64,000 bases of DNA from Thioalkalivibrio sulfidiphilus HL-EbGr7 (GCF_000021985.1 NC_011901.1:2170001-2234000); one strand, 5' to 3'; positions 32,690 through 40,957 are shown, counted from the first letter of the stretch. Program-made: numbers and translations. The notes: generated by a model not told the origin, from the sequence alone.

Positions 32690-34867
32690 ATGAAGGTTCA
32701 GGAAAAGTCCATGATCCCATCAGAGATCCGCCGGATTCTTGATGCCCGTCATCATGACCCCTTTTCGGTCCTGGGATACCACGAGATCGGCGGCGAGTTC
32801 CTGGTGCGCAGCTTCCTGCCCCAGGCCGCCGAGGCCTGGGTGGTGGAGGCCGGCGACGCCCCCATGGAACGCCTGGAGGGCACGGACCTGTTCGAATGGC
32901 GCGGCGATGCACTGCCCCGCCCCTATCGAATCCGCTGGAGCGACGGCCACGGCCACGAACACGTGGCCTGGGACCCCTACGGCTTCGAGCCCCTGCTCTC
33001 CGACTTCGACATCCACCTGTTCAACGAGGGTCGTCACTGGCATGCCTGGCGCCTCATGGGGGCCCATGTTCAGTCCGTGGGCGAGGTGGACGGCGTGCGC
33101 TTCACCGTCTGGGCCCCCGGTGCGGAACGGGTCAGCGTGGTGGGCGACTTCAACCGCTGGGACGGACGCTGCCACCCCATGCGGGTGCGCGGCGGCAGCG
33201 GCATCTGGGAGCTGTTCATCCCCGGGCTCGAACCCGGCTGCCTGTACAAGTACGAGATCCGCAACCGCGACAGTGGCGAGATCATGGTCAAGACCGACCC
33301 CTACGGCCAGAACTTCGAACTGCGCCCCAAGACCGCCGGCGTGGTGCCCGCGCCCGCCGACTACGACTGGCAGGACGGCGAGTGGCTTGCCCGGCGCCAC
33401 GGCGACGCCTGGCTGCACCGCCCCATGTCCATCTACGAGGTGCACCTGGGTTCCTGGCGGCGGGGACCGGAGGGGGAGTTTCTCGGCTACCGTGAACTGG
33501 CCCATGCCCTTGTGGACTACGTGAAGCAGCTCGGGTTCACCCACATCGAACTGCTGCCCGTCACCGAGCACCCCTTCGACGCCTCCTGGGGCTATCAGAC
33601 CACCGGCTACTACGCCCCCACCAGCCGCTTCGGCACCCCCGAAGACTTCCGCTATTTCGTGGATCACTGTCACGCCAATGACATTGGCGTGATCCTGGAC
33701 TGGGCCCCCGGCCACTTCCCCAAGGACCGCCACGCCCTGGCCCGCTTCGACGGCACGGCCCTGTACGAACACGAGGACCCGCGCAAGGGCGAGCACCGGG
33801 ACTGGGGCACCCTGATCTTCAACTACGGCCGCAACGAGGTGCGCAACTTCCTGGTGTCCAGCGCCCTGTACTGGGTGGAGGAATTCCACATCGACGGCCT
33901 GCGGGTGGACGCGGTCGCCTCCATGCTCTACCTCGACTACTCGCGCGAACCCGGCGACTGGGAACCCAACCGCTACGGCGGCAACGAGAACCTGGAGGCC
34001 ATCGACTTCATCCGGGAACTCAACAACGTGGTCCAGGGCCAGCACCCCGGCGCCCTGATCATCGCCGAGGAATCCACCTCCTGGCCCCAGGTCACCCGCC
34101 CCACCTGGCTGGGCGGCCTGGGTTTCTCCATGAAGTGGAACATGGGCTGGATGCACGACACCCTGGAGTACTTCAAGAAGGACCCCATCCACCGCCACTA
34201 CCACCACGACCAGCTCACCTTCGGCCTGCTGTACGCCTTCACGGAGAACTTCGTCCTGCCCTTCTCCCACGACGAGGTGGTGCACGGCAAACGCTCCCTG
34301 CTCTACCGCATGCCCGGCGACGAGTGGCAGCGCTTCGCCAACCTGCGCCTGCTGTACACCTACATGTGGGCCTACCCCGGCAAGAAGCTGCTGTTCATGG
34401 GCAGCGAGTTCGGCCAGGGGGATGAATGGGATGCCGCGAACCAGCTGGACTGGTACGTGCTCGACTACCCCCTGCACCAGGGCATGCAGCACCTGGTGGG
34501 CGACCTCAACCGTCTGTACCGGGACCACCCCGCCCTGCACCAGCACGACTTCGACTGGCAGGGCTTCGAGTGGATCGACTGCCACGACGCCGCCCAGTCG
34601 GTGCTGAGCTTCCTGCGCAAGGACGACGATGAACTGATGGTGGTGGCCCTGAGCTTCACCCCCGTGCCCCGGGAGGGCTACCGCCTGGGCGTGCCCCGCC
34701 CCGGCCGCTACCAGGTGGTCCTCAACTCCGACTCCAGCCACTACGGCGGCAGCAACCTGGGCCAGCCCGCCGCCCAGAGCGAGGACATCCCCTGGATGGG
34801 CCACCCCCACTCCATCGTCCTGACCCTGCCGCCCCTGGGGGGGCTGATCCTGCGGCACAGCGGCTGA
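32690..34867 (+). CDS. glgB: 1,4-alpha-glucan branching enzyme
   Basis: This 725-residue GH13 enzyme creates alpha-1,6 branches in glycogen. The N-terminal region is followed by a CBM48 domain ([20 protein letters not shown]) and the catalytic barrel with [17 protein letters not shown] (nucleophile Asp), [10 protein letters not shown] (Glu) and [10 protein letters not shown] (Asp). The ATG at 32690 has GGGAG at good spacing; a TTG four codons earlier is unlikely. It is divergently transcribed from glgC, so the glycogen genes share one control region. Confidence 0.97.
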   Translation: MKVQEKSMIPSEIRRILDARHHDPFSVLGYHEIGGEFLVRSFLPQAAEAWVVEAGDAPMERLEGTDLFEWRGDALPRPYRIRWSDGHGHEHVAWDPYGFEPLLSDFDIHLFNEGRHWHAWRLMGAHVQSVGEVDGVRFTVWAPGAERVSVVGDFNRWDGRCHPMRVRGGSGIWELFIPGLEPGCLYKYEIRNRDSGEIMVKTDPYGQNFELRPKTAGVVPAPADYDWQDGEWLARRHGDAWLHRPMSIYEVHLGSWRRGPEGEFLGYRELAHALVDYVKQLGFTHIELLPVTEHPFDASWGYQTTGYYAPTSRFGTPEDFRYFVDHCHANDIGVILDWAPGHFPKDRHALARFDGTALYEHEDPRKGEHRDWGTLIFNYGRNEVRNFLVSSALYWVEEFHIDGLRVDAVASMLYLDYSREPGDWEPNRYGGNENLEAIDFIRELNNVVQGQHPGALIIAEESTSWPQVTRPTWLGGLGFSMKWNMGWMHDTLEYFKKDPIHRHYHHDQLTFGLLYAFTENFVLPFSHDEVVHGKRSLLYRMPGDEWQRFANLRLLYTYMWAYPGKKLLFMGSEFGQGDEWDAANQLDWYVLDYPLHQGMQHLVGDLNRLYRDHPALHQHDFDWQGFEWIDCHDAAQSVLSFLRKDDDELMVVALSFTPVPREGYRLGVPRPGRYQVVLNSDSSHYGGSNLGQPAAQSEDIPWMGHPHSIVLTLPPLGGLILRHSG

Positions 34868-34917
34868 CGCGATATTCACCCCGGGCCTGGCGGAAGGCTC
34901 CTGACCTGCATTCACCC

Positions 34918-34931
34918 AAAGGGCTGAGCCC
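34918..34931. other. Small palindrome after glgB
   Basis: AAGGGCTGAGCCCT forms a short hairpin about 50 bases after the glgB stop. It might terminate glgB transcription, but there is no T-run. The rest of the 264-bp gap holds the REP unit at 35011 and the hicA promoter. Confidence 0.35.
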
Positions 34932-35010
34932 TGCAGGGTATGGGTTTTGCCGGAGCCCGACCCTCCGGTCGAATGCATGCGCCACAACAGGCAGACGGAC
35001 ACAGCCCACG

Positions 35011-35034
35011 GTAGGAGCGGCGACCCCGCCGCGA
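35011..35034 (+). repeat. REP-like palindrome GTAGGAGCGGCGACCCCGCC
   Basis: This is the third copy of the 24-base unit also seen at 3595-3620 (inverse) and 27157-27180. It lies between glgB and hicA. Confidence 0.75.
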
Positions 35035-35095
35035 AAAGCGGAACCTCATCTACCACCACAATTCGACCAGGGATTATCCCAACGCATTCAACACA

Positions 35096-35124
35096 TTGAG
35101 CCATCGACCCATCGGATGTACGAT
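35096..35124 (+). promoter_or_regulatory. hicA promoter, start at or next to the ATG
   Basis: The -35 box TTGAGC (35096-35101) and -10 box TACGAT (35119-35124) are 17 bases apart. Only seven bases separate the -10 box from the hicA ATG, so transcription would begin at or one base before the start codon. Confidence 0.6.
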
Positions 35125-35131
35125 ACACACC

Positions 35132-35317
35132 ATGGACAGCAGGACGCTGATCAAGGAGCTCAAGGAAGCGGGCTGGGTTGAGGTACGCGTACGCGGCAGT
35201 CATCACCAGTTTGCCCACCCCGATCGCCCCGGCGCCGTACTGACCATACCCCACCCCAAGAAAGATCTTGGCAAGGGTCTTGTCATGGCCATCCGCAAAC
35301 AGGCAGGTCTGAGATAA
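35132..35317 (+). CDS. hicA: HicA-family toxin (mRNA interferase)
   Basis: This 61-residue dsRBD-like RNA-binding toxin cleaves mRNA when free of HicB. The start MDSRTLIKELKEAGW, the catalytic-His segment GSHHQF and the C-terminal KDLGKGLVMAIRKQAGL are typical. The ATG at 35132 is the family start. hicB begins four bases after the stop, giving the usual toxin-first order. Confidence 0.93.
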   Translation: MDSRTLIKELKEAGWVEVRVRGSHHQFAHPDRPGAVLTIPHPKKDLGKGLVMAIRKQAGLR

Positions 35318-35321
35318 GTCC

Positions 35322-35750
35322 ATGCGATACCCCATCCTGATCGAACCCGGATCAAATTCCACAGCCTACAGCGTGGTAGTCCCAGATCTTCCTGGGTGCT
35401 ATTCCGCAGGCGATACGCTAGACGAAGCGATCGAGAATGCCGAGGAAGCCATCCTCATGCATCTGGAAGCCCTGATCGATGCCGGCGAGTCCCTGCCCGA
35501 ACCCAGCAGCATTGAGATGCAGCTCAACAACCCCGCCTACAAGGACTGGATCAGGGCCATGGTGGACATCGACATGAGCCGCATTCAGGGCCCTGCCCAG
35601 CGCATCAATATCACTATCCCCAAAAGGGTCCTGCGCGCCATCGACGCAGCTGCCGCCCGCGCCCACGAGACCCGCTCCGGCTTTCTTGCCAGGGCCGGGC
35701 TCAAGGCGGCACAGTTGCAAGAAATGGAGAAAACGACCGGGAGTGAGTAG
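35322..35750 (+). CDS. hicB: HicB-family antitoxin with ribbon-helix-helix domain
   Basis: This 142-residue antitoxin has an N-terminal RNase H-like HicB domain (YSVVVPDLPGCYSAGDTLDEAIENA) that blocks HicA. The C-terminal ribbon-helix-helix segment (about 93-132, RINITIPKRVLRAIDAAA) should bind the hicAB promoter for autorepression. It lies four bases after hicA. Confidence 0.93.
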   Translation: MRYPILIEPGSNSTAYSVVVPDLPGCYSAGDTLDEAIENAEEAILMHLEALIDAGESLPEPSSIEMQLNNPAYKDWIRAMVDIDMSRIQGPAQRINITIPKRVLRAIDAAAARAHETRSGFLARAGLKAAQLQEMEKTTGSE

Positions 35751-35853
35751 GCCCGAAAAGGGTCCAGCGGCCAATTCACGTGCCACAGGCATTGCCACTG
35801 AAAACCCGGGCTAGCCTTGCCCTAGCCCCGCCAGTACAATACGACGCTTGTTC

Positions 35854-35929
35854 GGGGCGGTAGCTCAGTTGGGAGAGCGCAGCAATCGCACTGCTGAGGT
35901 CGTGGGTTCGACTCCCATCCGCTCCACCA
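35854..35929 (+). tRNA. tRNA-Ala (anticodon CGC)
   Basis: This is a 76-nt tRNA with encoded CCA. The acceptor GGGGCGG pairs with CCGCTCC, including one G-U. The D-arm GCTCAGTTGGGAGAGC, the anticodon stem CAGCA/TGCTG with loop ATCGCAC (anticodon CGC, GCG codon) and the T-arm GTGGGTTCGACTCCCAT are all standard. Confidence 0.96.
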
Positions 35930-35934
35930 ATACC

Positions 35935-35966
35935 AAAAGGTCAACAGTTCGCTGTTGGCCTTTTTT
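35935..35966 (+). terminator. Rho-independent terminator after tRNA-Ala
   Basis: The stem AAAAGGTCAACAG pairs with CTGTTGGCCTTTT (one G-T) around the tetraloop TTCG and is followed by T residues. It begins six bases after the tRNA CCA. Confidence 0.9.
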
Positions 35967-35969
35967 ATT

Positions 35970-36300
35970 GCCCGCTCGCGCCGGTTCCCGCGTGTTCGCG
36001 GGGACTCCTGCGGAAGCCTGCGGACTTCACCGATCAGCCCGAGGGCCCGCTCAAGGCCACCTTCCACTCTCTCACGTCTGTTTTTCTCTCCGGCCTCGCC
36101 CCTGGAAACAGGGCCGAAATCCGCAAAGGCCGCGAGGTCAACACTGACAAATCACTGGGTTACGCGCGGACGAATCAAGCGGTTGGATGGCAGCATTGGG
36201 TGGAGAAGGAAACACCGTCGTTGCGTTTCGTCGGTAGTTGTCGACCACTAACGACACATGGCAACGGACGCACGTGCATGGCTGAGGGTCGAGACAAGAA
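35970..36300. other. Gene-free stretch between tRNA-Ala and the TacA-like gene
   Basis: About 330 bases separate the tRNA terminator from the next promoter. No convincing open reading frame, repeat or integrase-type attachment duplication of the tRNA end was seen. The stretch may be degraded mobile sequence. Confidence 0.4.
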
Positions 36301-36305
36301 ACAAC

Positions 36306-36355
36306 TTGTCAGTACACTGTCCGGACAACTACAATGGAGGCATCCAAAGTCCGGA
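36306..36355 (+). promoter_or_regulatory. tacA promoter with TGTCCGGACA operator
   Basis: The -35 box TTGTCA (36306-36311) and -10 box TACAAT (36330-36335) are 18 bases apart. The perfect palindrome TGTCCGGACA (36318-36327) lies between them. Its core TCCGGA recurs at 36350-36355. Position and symmetry suit binding of the ribbon-helix-helix antitoxin encoded downstream. Confidence 0.6.
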
Positions 36356-36365
36356 GGGGCAGTTC

Positions 36366-36644
36366 ATGAGCACGCTGAATCTTCCCAAGACCGAGCGCAT
36401 TGACGTCCGTGCAAGCACGCCGGTCAAGCAACTGCTGCAGGAAGCCGCGCGCGCCTGCCACAAGAACGTCAGCGAGTTCCTGCTCGACGCGGGCGTGACG
36501 GCTGCCGCGCAGACGCTGGCGGACCGTCGCCAGTTCGTACTGGACGAGGCGCAGTGGCAGGCGTTCCAGGAAGCGCTGGATCGTCCGGTGCAAAGCAAGC
36601 CGCGCCTGAAGAAGCTGCTGCGTGAGCCCGGGGTGCTGGGTTGA
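36366..36644 (+). CDS. DUF1778 (TacA-like) antitoxin
   Basis: This 92-residue protein has an N-terminal ribbon-helix-helix domain (TERIDVRASTPVKQLLQEAA) followed by a helical tail ending in KPRLKKLLREP that should wrap the partner acetyltransferase. These are the marks of TacA/AtaR-type antitoxins. The ATG at 36366 fits the domain. The downstream toxin gene begins within about 12 bases. Confidence 0.9.
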   Translation: MSTLNLPKTERIDVRASTPVKQLLQEAARACHKNVSEFLLDAGVTAAAQTLADRRQFVLDEAQWQAFQEALDRPVQSKPRLKKLLREPGVLG

Positions 36645-36655
36645 CCGGCGACGCC

Positions 36656-37159
36656 ATGGCGTCGCCCTATGCACCCGTTCGCAAGCTTGCAGCAACGGAT
36701 CAAGTCGATGCGTTCGACTGCGACCAAGCCGCGCTGAACCAGTTCCTGCAGCGCTACGCGCTCGTCAACCAGAAGGCCAACAGCGCGCAGACCTACGTCT
36801 GCTGCCAAGGTGACGTGGTGGTCGGCCTCTACAGCCTCGCCGTCGGCAGCGTCGATCCGGAAGCCGCTCCGTCGAGGGTGATGAAGGGGCTAGCGCGTCA
36901 CCCAGTACCGGTCATGATCCTGGCCCGGCTCGCGGTGGACAAGGACCATCAACGCAAAGGCCTGGGCCAGGCATTGCTCAAGGATGCGCTGCTGCGCACG
37001 GCGCAGGCCGCCGACATCGCCGGTATCCGCTGCCTGCTGGTACATGCCAAGGACGACGCAGCGCGGCAGTGGTACGAGTCCTGGGAATTCGAGCCCAGTC
37101 CGACCGATCCTTATCACCTCTTCCTGATGCTCAAAGATCTCAAGGGCATGTTGAGCTGA
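36656..37159 (+). CDS. GNAT-family acetyltransferase toxin (TacT-like)
   Basis: This 167-residue GNAT acetyltransferase is of the type that blocks translation by acetylating aminoacyl-tRNA. Seen are the toxin-class start VDAFDCDQAALNQFLQRYAL, the TYVCC strand and the acetyl-CoA-binding QRKGLGQALLKDAL. The ATG at 36656 is used; a TTG at 36641 overlapping the antitoxin stop is possible. It pairs with the DUF1778 antitoxin. Confidence 0.9.
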   Translation: MASPYAPVRKLAATDQVDAFDCDQAALNQFLQRYALVNQKANSAQTYVCCQGDVVVGLYSLAVGSVDPEAAPSRVMKGLARHPVPVMILARLAVDKDHQRKGLGQALLKDALLRTAQAADIAGIRCLLVHAKDDAARQWYESWEFEPSPTDPYHLFLMLKDLKGMLS

Positions 37160-37174
37160 GGTGGTATCTCCACC

Positions 37175-37305
37175 TCAGAGCCCGACTCTCTCGCGCTGCT
37201 CATCCCACAGGGCTGGCGGATCAACTGCCAGATCGAATAGCGTGATGTGATTCGGAAGCGCGTCGTCCAGGATGGCCGCCACATTGATCCCATTACCCTT
37301 GGAGG
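37175..37305 (-). pseudogene. Possible orphan gene remnant
   Basis: On the minus strand this 131-base piece reads as natural-looking protein (NVAAILDDALPNHITLFDLA, then VDPPALWDEQRERVGL and a stop). No good start codon or ribosome site is present, and the frame runs into manC coding sequence. It may be the C-terminus of a lost gene. The family was not recognised. Confidence 0.3.
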
Positions 37306-37314
37306 GCCGGGTTC

Positions 37315-38781
37315 CTAAGAACGCCCGTACGTATCCTCGAAGCGCACGATATCGTCCTCCCCCAGATACGCCCCCGACTGCACCTCGATCAGCTCCAGCG
37401 GGATACGCCCCGGGTTCTCCAGGCGATGCTTGACCCCCAGCGGGATGTAGGTGGACTCGTTCTCGCTGAGCACGAACACCTCCTCCCCCCGGGTGATACG
37501 CGCCGTCCCCCGCACCACCACCCAGTGCTCCGCCCGGTGGTGATGCATCTGCAGCGACAGCTTCTCGCCAGGTTTCACGGTGATGCGCTTGACCTGGAAG
37601 CGGTCGGCCCCGTCGATGCACTCGTAGGTCCCCCAGGGCCTGGCAACACGGCGGTGCACCTGGGCCTCGTCCCGGCCCGCCTCGCGCAGCCGGGCAACGA
37701 TCTGCTTCACGTCCTGGGTGCGGGCCCTGTCCATCACCAGCACCGCATCCCCGGTCTCGACGATCACCAGGTCCTCCAACCCCACCGCGGCCACCAGCCG
37801 CTGCTGGGCGTGGATGTAGGTGTTGCGCACCCCTTCCGTGACCACGTCCCCCTTGAATACGTTGCCCTGGGCATCCCGCTCGCCTACCTCCCAGAGCGAG
37901 TCCCAGGAGCCCACGTCATTCCAGCCCGCGTCCAGGGGCACCACCATGGCGCGGTCCGTGCGCTCCATGACCGCATAGTCAATGGAATCCGAACGACAGT
38001 TGCTGAAGGCCTCCTCGTCCAGACGCAGGAAATCCCGGTCCCGCTGCGCCCCCTTGAGCGCCGCACGGCAGGACTCAAGGATATCCGGCGCGTGACGCTC
38101 CATCTCGGCCAGATAGGCGGAGGCCTTGAACAGGAACATGCCGCTGTTCCAGAAATAATCGCCGGAGGCGAGATAGGATTCGGCGGTGGCCTGGTCGGGT
38201 TTTTCGATAAAGCTGAGAACGGGAAAGGCGGAACTGTCCTTCGTGCTTTGTGCTTTGTGCTTTGTGTTCTTCTCCGAAGCACCAAGCACCAAGGACGAAG
38301 CTCCCGCGCGATCAGCGCGAATATACCCATACCCCGTATGGGCCGACTGGGGCACCACACCAAAGGTCACCAGCGCACCGCTCCGGGCCTGCTCCAGCCC
38401 GATGGACAGGGCCCGGTGAAACGCGGCGATATCCCGGATGACATGGTCCGCCGGCATCACCAGCAACACCGACTCCGGGTCCGGCTGCGACAGCGCCGCC
38501 AGGGCCACCGCCGGTGCGGTATTGCGCCCCACGGGTTCGAGCAGGATCGCCTCGGGCTCAAGCTCCAACTGGCGCATCTGCTCCGCCACCAGGAAGCGGT
38601 GCGCCTCATTGCAGACCACCAGGGGCGCCCGGGCACCGGGAAACCCGGCGATCCGCTCCACCGTCGCCTGCAACAGGCTCAGATCCCCGCCGGTCAGGGG
38701 CAGAAACTGCTTGGGATAGAGCTCACGGGACAAGGGCCAGAGACGGGTACCGGAACCGCCAGAGAGAATCACGGGAATCAC
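37315..38781 (-). CDS. manC: Mannose-1-phosphate guanylyltransferase/mannose-6-phosphate isomerase with in-frame repeat insert
   Basis: This 488-residue bifunctional type II PMI-GMP enzyme makes GDP-mannose. The N-terminal domain has VILSGGSGTRLWPLSRELYP, FIEKPD and DAGWNDVGSW. The C-terminal cupin (RPWGTYECIDGADRFQVKRI, HHHRAEHWVVV) is the isomerase part. GTG at 38781 with AAGGAG upstream is the start. Between HTGYGYIRADR and FPVLSFIEKP lies an Ala/Ser/Lys-rich stretch of about 22 residues ([20 protein letters not shown]) encoded by a CTTTGTG heptamer hairpin, which is not native to the family. It feeds gmd/fcl and mannose-containing glycans. Confidence 0.95.
   Translation of the reverse strand: MIPVILSGGSGTRLWPLSRELYPKQFLPLTGGDLSLLQATVERIAGFPGARAPLVVCNEAHRFLVAEQMRQLELEPEAILLEPVGRNTAPAVALAALSQPDPESVLLVMPADHVIRDIAAFHRALSIGLEQARSGALVTFGVVPQSAHTGYGYIRADRAGASSLVLGASEKNTKHKAQSTKDSSAFPVLSFIEKPDQATAESYLASGDYFWNSGMFLFKASAYLAEMERHAPDILESCRAALKGAQRDRDFLRLDEEAFSNCRSDSIDYAVMERTDRAMVVPLDAGWNDVGSWDSLWEVGERDAQGNVFKGDVVTEGVRNTYIHAQQRLVAAVGLEDLVIVETGDAVLVMDRARTQDVKQIVARLREAGRDEAQVHRRVARPWGTYECIDGADRFQVKRITVKPGEKLSLQMHHHRAEHWVVVRGTARITRGEEVFVLSENESTYIPLGVKHRLENPGRIPLELIEVQSGAYLGEDDIVRFEDTYGRS
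38236..38296. repeat. CTTTGTG heptamer hairpin inside manC
   Basis: A left arm with three CTTTGTG units begins GTCCTTCGTGC. The right arm GAAGCACCAAGCACCAAGGAC-like is its approximate inverse, with a short centre. The insertion keeps the manC reading frame. The same family occurs at 40131, 40869 and 62306. Confidence 0.88.
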
Positions 38782-38890
38782 AAACAACGCTCCTTGTGCA
38801 TCGGTTTGGTTTTGAACCTGCCAAACAGCATACAATCAGCACGTGAAAAATGGTTAATCCAGGCGACAACAAGTCAAACAGACACCGAAA

Positions 38891-40126
38891 ATGACCCACA
38901 CTGCCCATATCCCAGAACACCAGGCCGCCAGTCTGCTTGCCAAGGCCGCCATCGTCCTGATGCCCATCGCCATCATGTTCTCCCGCTCCCTGGCGGAGCT
39001 GGCGGTGGTACTCGTAGGCGTGCTTTTTCTGGTCAGGAGCTACCGGACAAAGGAATGGGCTTGGGTCAAGGAACCCTGGTTCATCGCCGCCCTGGTATTC
39101 ACGGCCTACCTCACCCTGATCTCGGCCCCCATGGCTGTCCACCCCGAGATCGCCCTGCCCCATTCCCTGTTCTTCATCCGCTGGCCCCTGTTCGCCGCCG
39201 CGTTGGCCTACTGGGTGTTCGCAAGCCCGGAACTCAGGCGCTGGTTCGAAGTAACGATCGCAGCGATCGTGGTCTTCATCATTGCCGACAGCCTGCTTCA
39301 GTACTTCACGGGATCCGACATTTTCGGAAAAGCGCCGCACAGCACGACCCGCCTCACGGGGCCCTTTGACCGCCCGGTTCCTGGCACTTATACGCTACGG
39401 ATCATCTTCATCGCTCTGGCCGCACTCTATTTCAGCCAGCACCTGAAAAACGACCTGACAAGGAACATCACGCTGCTGGCCGCACTTTCTATCGGCGCCG
39501 CCTTCATGTTCCTGACAGGAGAGCGTGTGGCCTTCATGAGCTTCCTGCTGGGCAGTGGCATCGTGATCCTGGCCTTGATCATGACCCAGAAACGAGGACG
39601 TCTCTGGATCCTTTTGGGTGGCGCCCTGCTGGCAATCGCCATCGCCGGGGCACTTGCCACACAACCCAAGATGGTCGAGCGGACCATTGGGAGCACCGCG
39701 AGCACGATTGGCAATTTCAACGAATCTCCCTACGGCCTAGTTTACGGCAACGCCCTGATGCTCTGGAGAGACGCCCCCTGGACAGGGGTCGGCATCAAAA
39801 ATTATCGCCCTATCTGCAAAGATGTAACCCAAGACCCAAGCATTGAAGGCTGGTTCTGCTCACACCCGCACAACACCTATGTCGAAATCCTGGCGGAAGG
39901 CGGGCTGATCGGGGTATTGCTCTTCAGCACGATGCTGGCATTGATCTTGTGGCACTTCCTCAAGGCCATCCCACGACAAGCCATGACCGCGGGCTTCGCC
40001 ATAGCCCTCTTCCTGGCCACCTTCTGGCCCATCATGTCGACCATGAGTATCACCAGCGGGTGGATTGCCGCGATTATCTGGATGGGCATGGGATGGGCCA
40101 TTAACGTGACCCGGGGAGAAGGGTAG
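38891..40126 (+). CDS. O-antigen ligase/polymerase (Wzy_C family) membrane protein
   Basis: This 411-residue protein has about ten hydrophobic helices and a large periplasmic loop. The Wzy_C/WaaL signatures are TGERVAFMSFLLGSG, GVGIKNYR and the HPHNTYVEILAEGGLIGV segment, where the His/Asn/Glu residues are typical. It may be the lipid A-core ligase WaaL or a polysaccharide polymerase; the sequence alone does not separate these. It is divergent from manC and followed directly by a heptamer array. Confidence 0.88.
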   Translation: MTHTAHIPEHQAASLLAKAAIVLMPIAIMFSRSLAELAVVLVGVLFLVRSYRTKEWAWVKEPWFIAALVFTAYLTLISAPMAVHPEIALPHSLFFIRWPLFAAALAYWVFASPELRRWFEVTIAAIVVFIIADSLLQYFTGSDIFGKAPHSTTRLTGPFDRPVPGTYTLRIIFIALAALYFSQHLKNDLTRNITLLAALSIGAAFMFLTGERVAFMSFLLGSGIVILALIMTQKRGRLWILLGGALLAIAIAGALATQPKMVERTIGSTASTIGNFNESPYGLVYGNALMLWRDAPWTGVGIKNYRPICKDVTQDPSIEGWFCSHPHNTYVEILAEGGLIGVLLFSTMLALILWHFLKAIPRQAMTAGFAIALFLATFWPIMSTMSITSGWIAAIIWMGMGWAINVTRGEG

Positions 40127-40130
40127 GGTT

Positions 40131-40235
40131 TGTGCTTGGTGCTTGGTGCTTGGTGCTTGGTGCTTGGTGCTTGGTGCTCTGCGAAGGATACAACCCATCA
40201 GCCCACAAAGTACGAAGCACCAAGTACCAAGCACA
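40131..40235. repeat. TGCTTGG heptamer array with inverted arm, left of vapBC
   Basis: Six perfect TGCTTGG units (40133-40174) begin seven bases after the ligase stop codon. After a spacer of about 39 bases an inverted arm (CCAAGCA/CCAAGTA units, 40214-40235) follows. It mirrors the array at 40869-40953, so vapBC lies between two copies in the same orientation. Confidence 0.92.
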
Positions 40236-40279
40236 ACCAACATCTGCTATCGTCATCTGATATCACATCGGAGTTTGCC

Positions 40280-40501
40280 ATGCGCACTGTAGTCGATCTT
40301 CCCGACGAAGAACTCCAGGCCATCAAGGCTCTGGCCAAGCGGGAGAAAATCTCCCAGGCTGAGGCCATCCGGCGCGCCGTCCGGGCATACCTCCACGCCC
40401 GCCCGGCACCCGATAAAGAATCACCCGCATTCGGCCTATGGGAGGGGCGGGAGGAAGGAATTCAGTATCAGGACACACTCAGGGATGAGTGGACTCGATG
40501 A
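40280..40501 (+). CDS. vapB: VapB-type ribbon-helix-helix antitoxin
   Basis: This 73-residue antitoxin has an N-terminal ribbon-helix-helix fold (MRTVVDLPDEELQAIKALAK, then SQAEAIRRAVRAYL) and a C-terminal toxin-binding tail (FGLWEGREEGIQYQD). The ATG at 40280 follows GGAG. Its stop overlaps the vapC start as ATGA. A TGATATCA palindrome lies 15 bases upstream as a possible operator. Confidence 0.92.
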   Translation: MRTVVDLPDEELQAIKALAKREKISQAEAIRRAVRAYLHARPAPDKESPAFGLWEGREEGIQYQDTLRDEWTR

Positions 40502-40863
40502 AGGCGGTCTTCGACACCAACATACTGGTGGACTACCTCAATGGACTTCCCCAGGCTGCCGAGGAATTGAATCGTTACAACCAACGGTTGATCAGCCAGA
40601 TCACCTGGATGGAAGTCATGGCAGGCTGCCGGGACGACCAGGAAGAGCAATTGGTACGCGGCTTCCTTGCCACTTTCGATGTGGTACCGATCGACGCACA
40701 GGTTGCCGAAACAGCGGTCATACTCCGACGCACCAACCGCCTCAGACTCCCGGACGCCATCATCCTCGCCACAGCCGAATGCAGTCACGCGCTCCTGGTG
40801 ACCCGCGACACGAAGGATTTTCCTTCCGACACCCCGGGGATACGGGTGCCGTATAGGTTGTAA
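40498..40863 (+). CDS. vapC: VapC-type PIN-domain toxin ribonuclease
   Basis: This 121-residue PIN ribonuclease has acidic metal-binding residues in AVFDTNILVDYL (Asp6), ITWMEVMAG (Glu) and LRLPDAIILATA (Asp), with TRDTKDF near the end. The ATG at 40498 overlaps the vapB stop; a GTG three codons upstream is less likely. Its stop codon is six bases from the second heptamer array. Confidence 0.93.
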   Translation: MKAVFDTNILVDYLNGLPQAAEELNRYNQRLISQITWMEVMAGCRDDQEEQLVRGFLATFDVVPIDAQVAETAVILRRTNRLRLPDAIILATAECSHALLVTRDTKDFPSDTPGIRVPYRL

Positions 40864-40868
40864 GGTAG

Positions 40869-40953
40869 TGCTTGGTGCTTGGTGCTTGGTGCTTGGTGCT
40901 TGGTGCTTGGTACTTGGCTGTCACAAAGTACAAATCACCAAGCACCAAGCACC
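40869..40953. repeat. TGCTTGG heptamer array with inverted arm, right of vapBC
   Basis: Six TGCTTGG units plus one TACTTGG (40869-40917) are followed by the inverted units CAAAGTA, CAAATCA, CCAAGCA, CCAAGCA (40924-40953). It ends five bases from the wcaJ stop codon. The orientation is the same as the array at 40131. Confidence 0.92.
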
Positions 40954-40957
40954 GCCT

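Noticed and set aside
32720-35362. Very long minus-strand open frame (about 880 codons) opposite glgB
   Set aside because: It is antisense to the well-supported glgB gene in GC-rich DNA. Its translation is His/Val/Gly-rich without any family motif.
35854-36366. tRNA-Ala as the attachment site of an integrated island
   Set aside because: No integrase gene and no repeated tRNA 3' end were found. The accessory region also extends well beyond.
36641-36656. TTG start of the GNAT toxin overlapping the antitoxin stop
   Set aside because: An ATG lies five codons downstream and fits the family N-terminus, and TTG starts are less common. The choice remains open by five residues.
40131-40953. Possible CRISPR array from the regular repeats near 40.1 and 40.9 kb
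   Set aside because: The units are seven bases without spacers. There are no cas genes, and the arrays are tandem without unique sequence between units.
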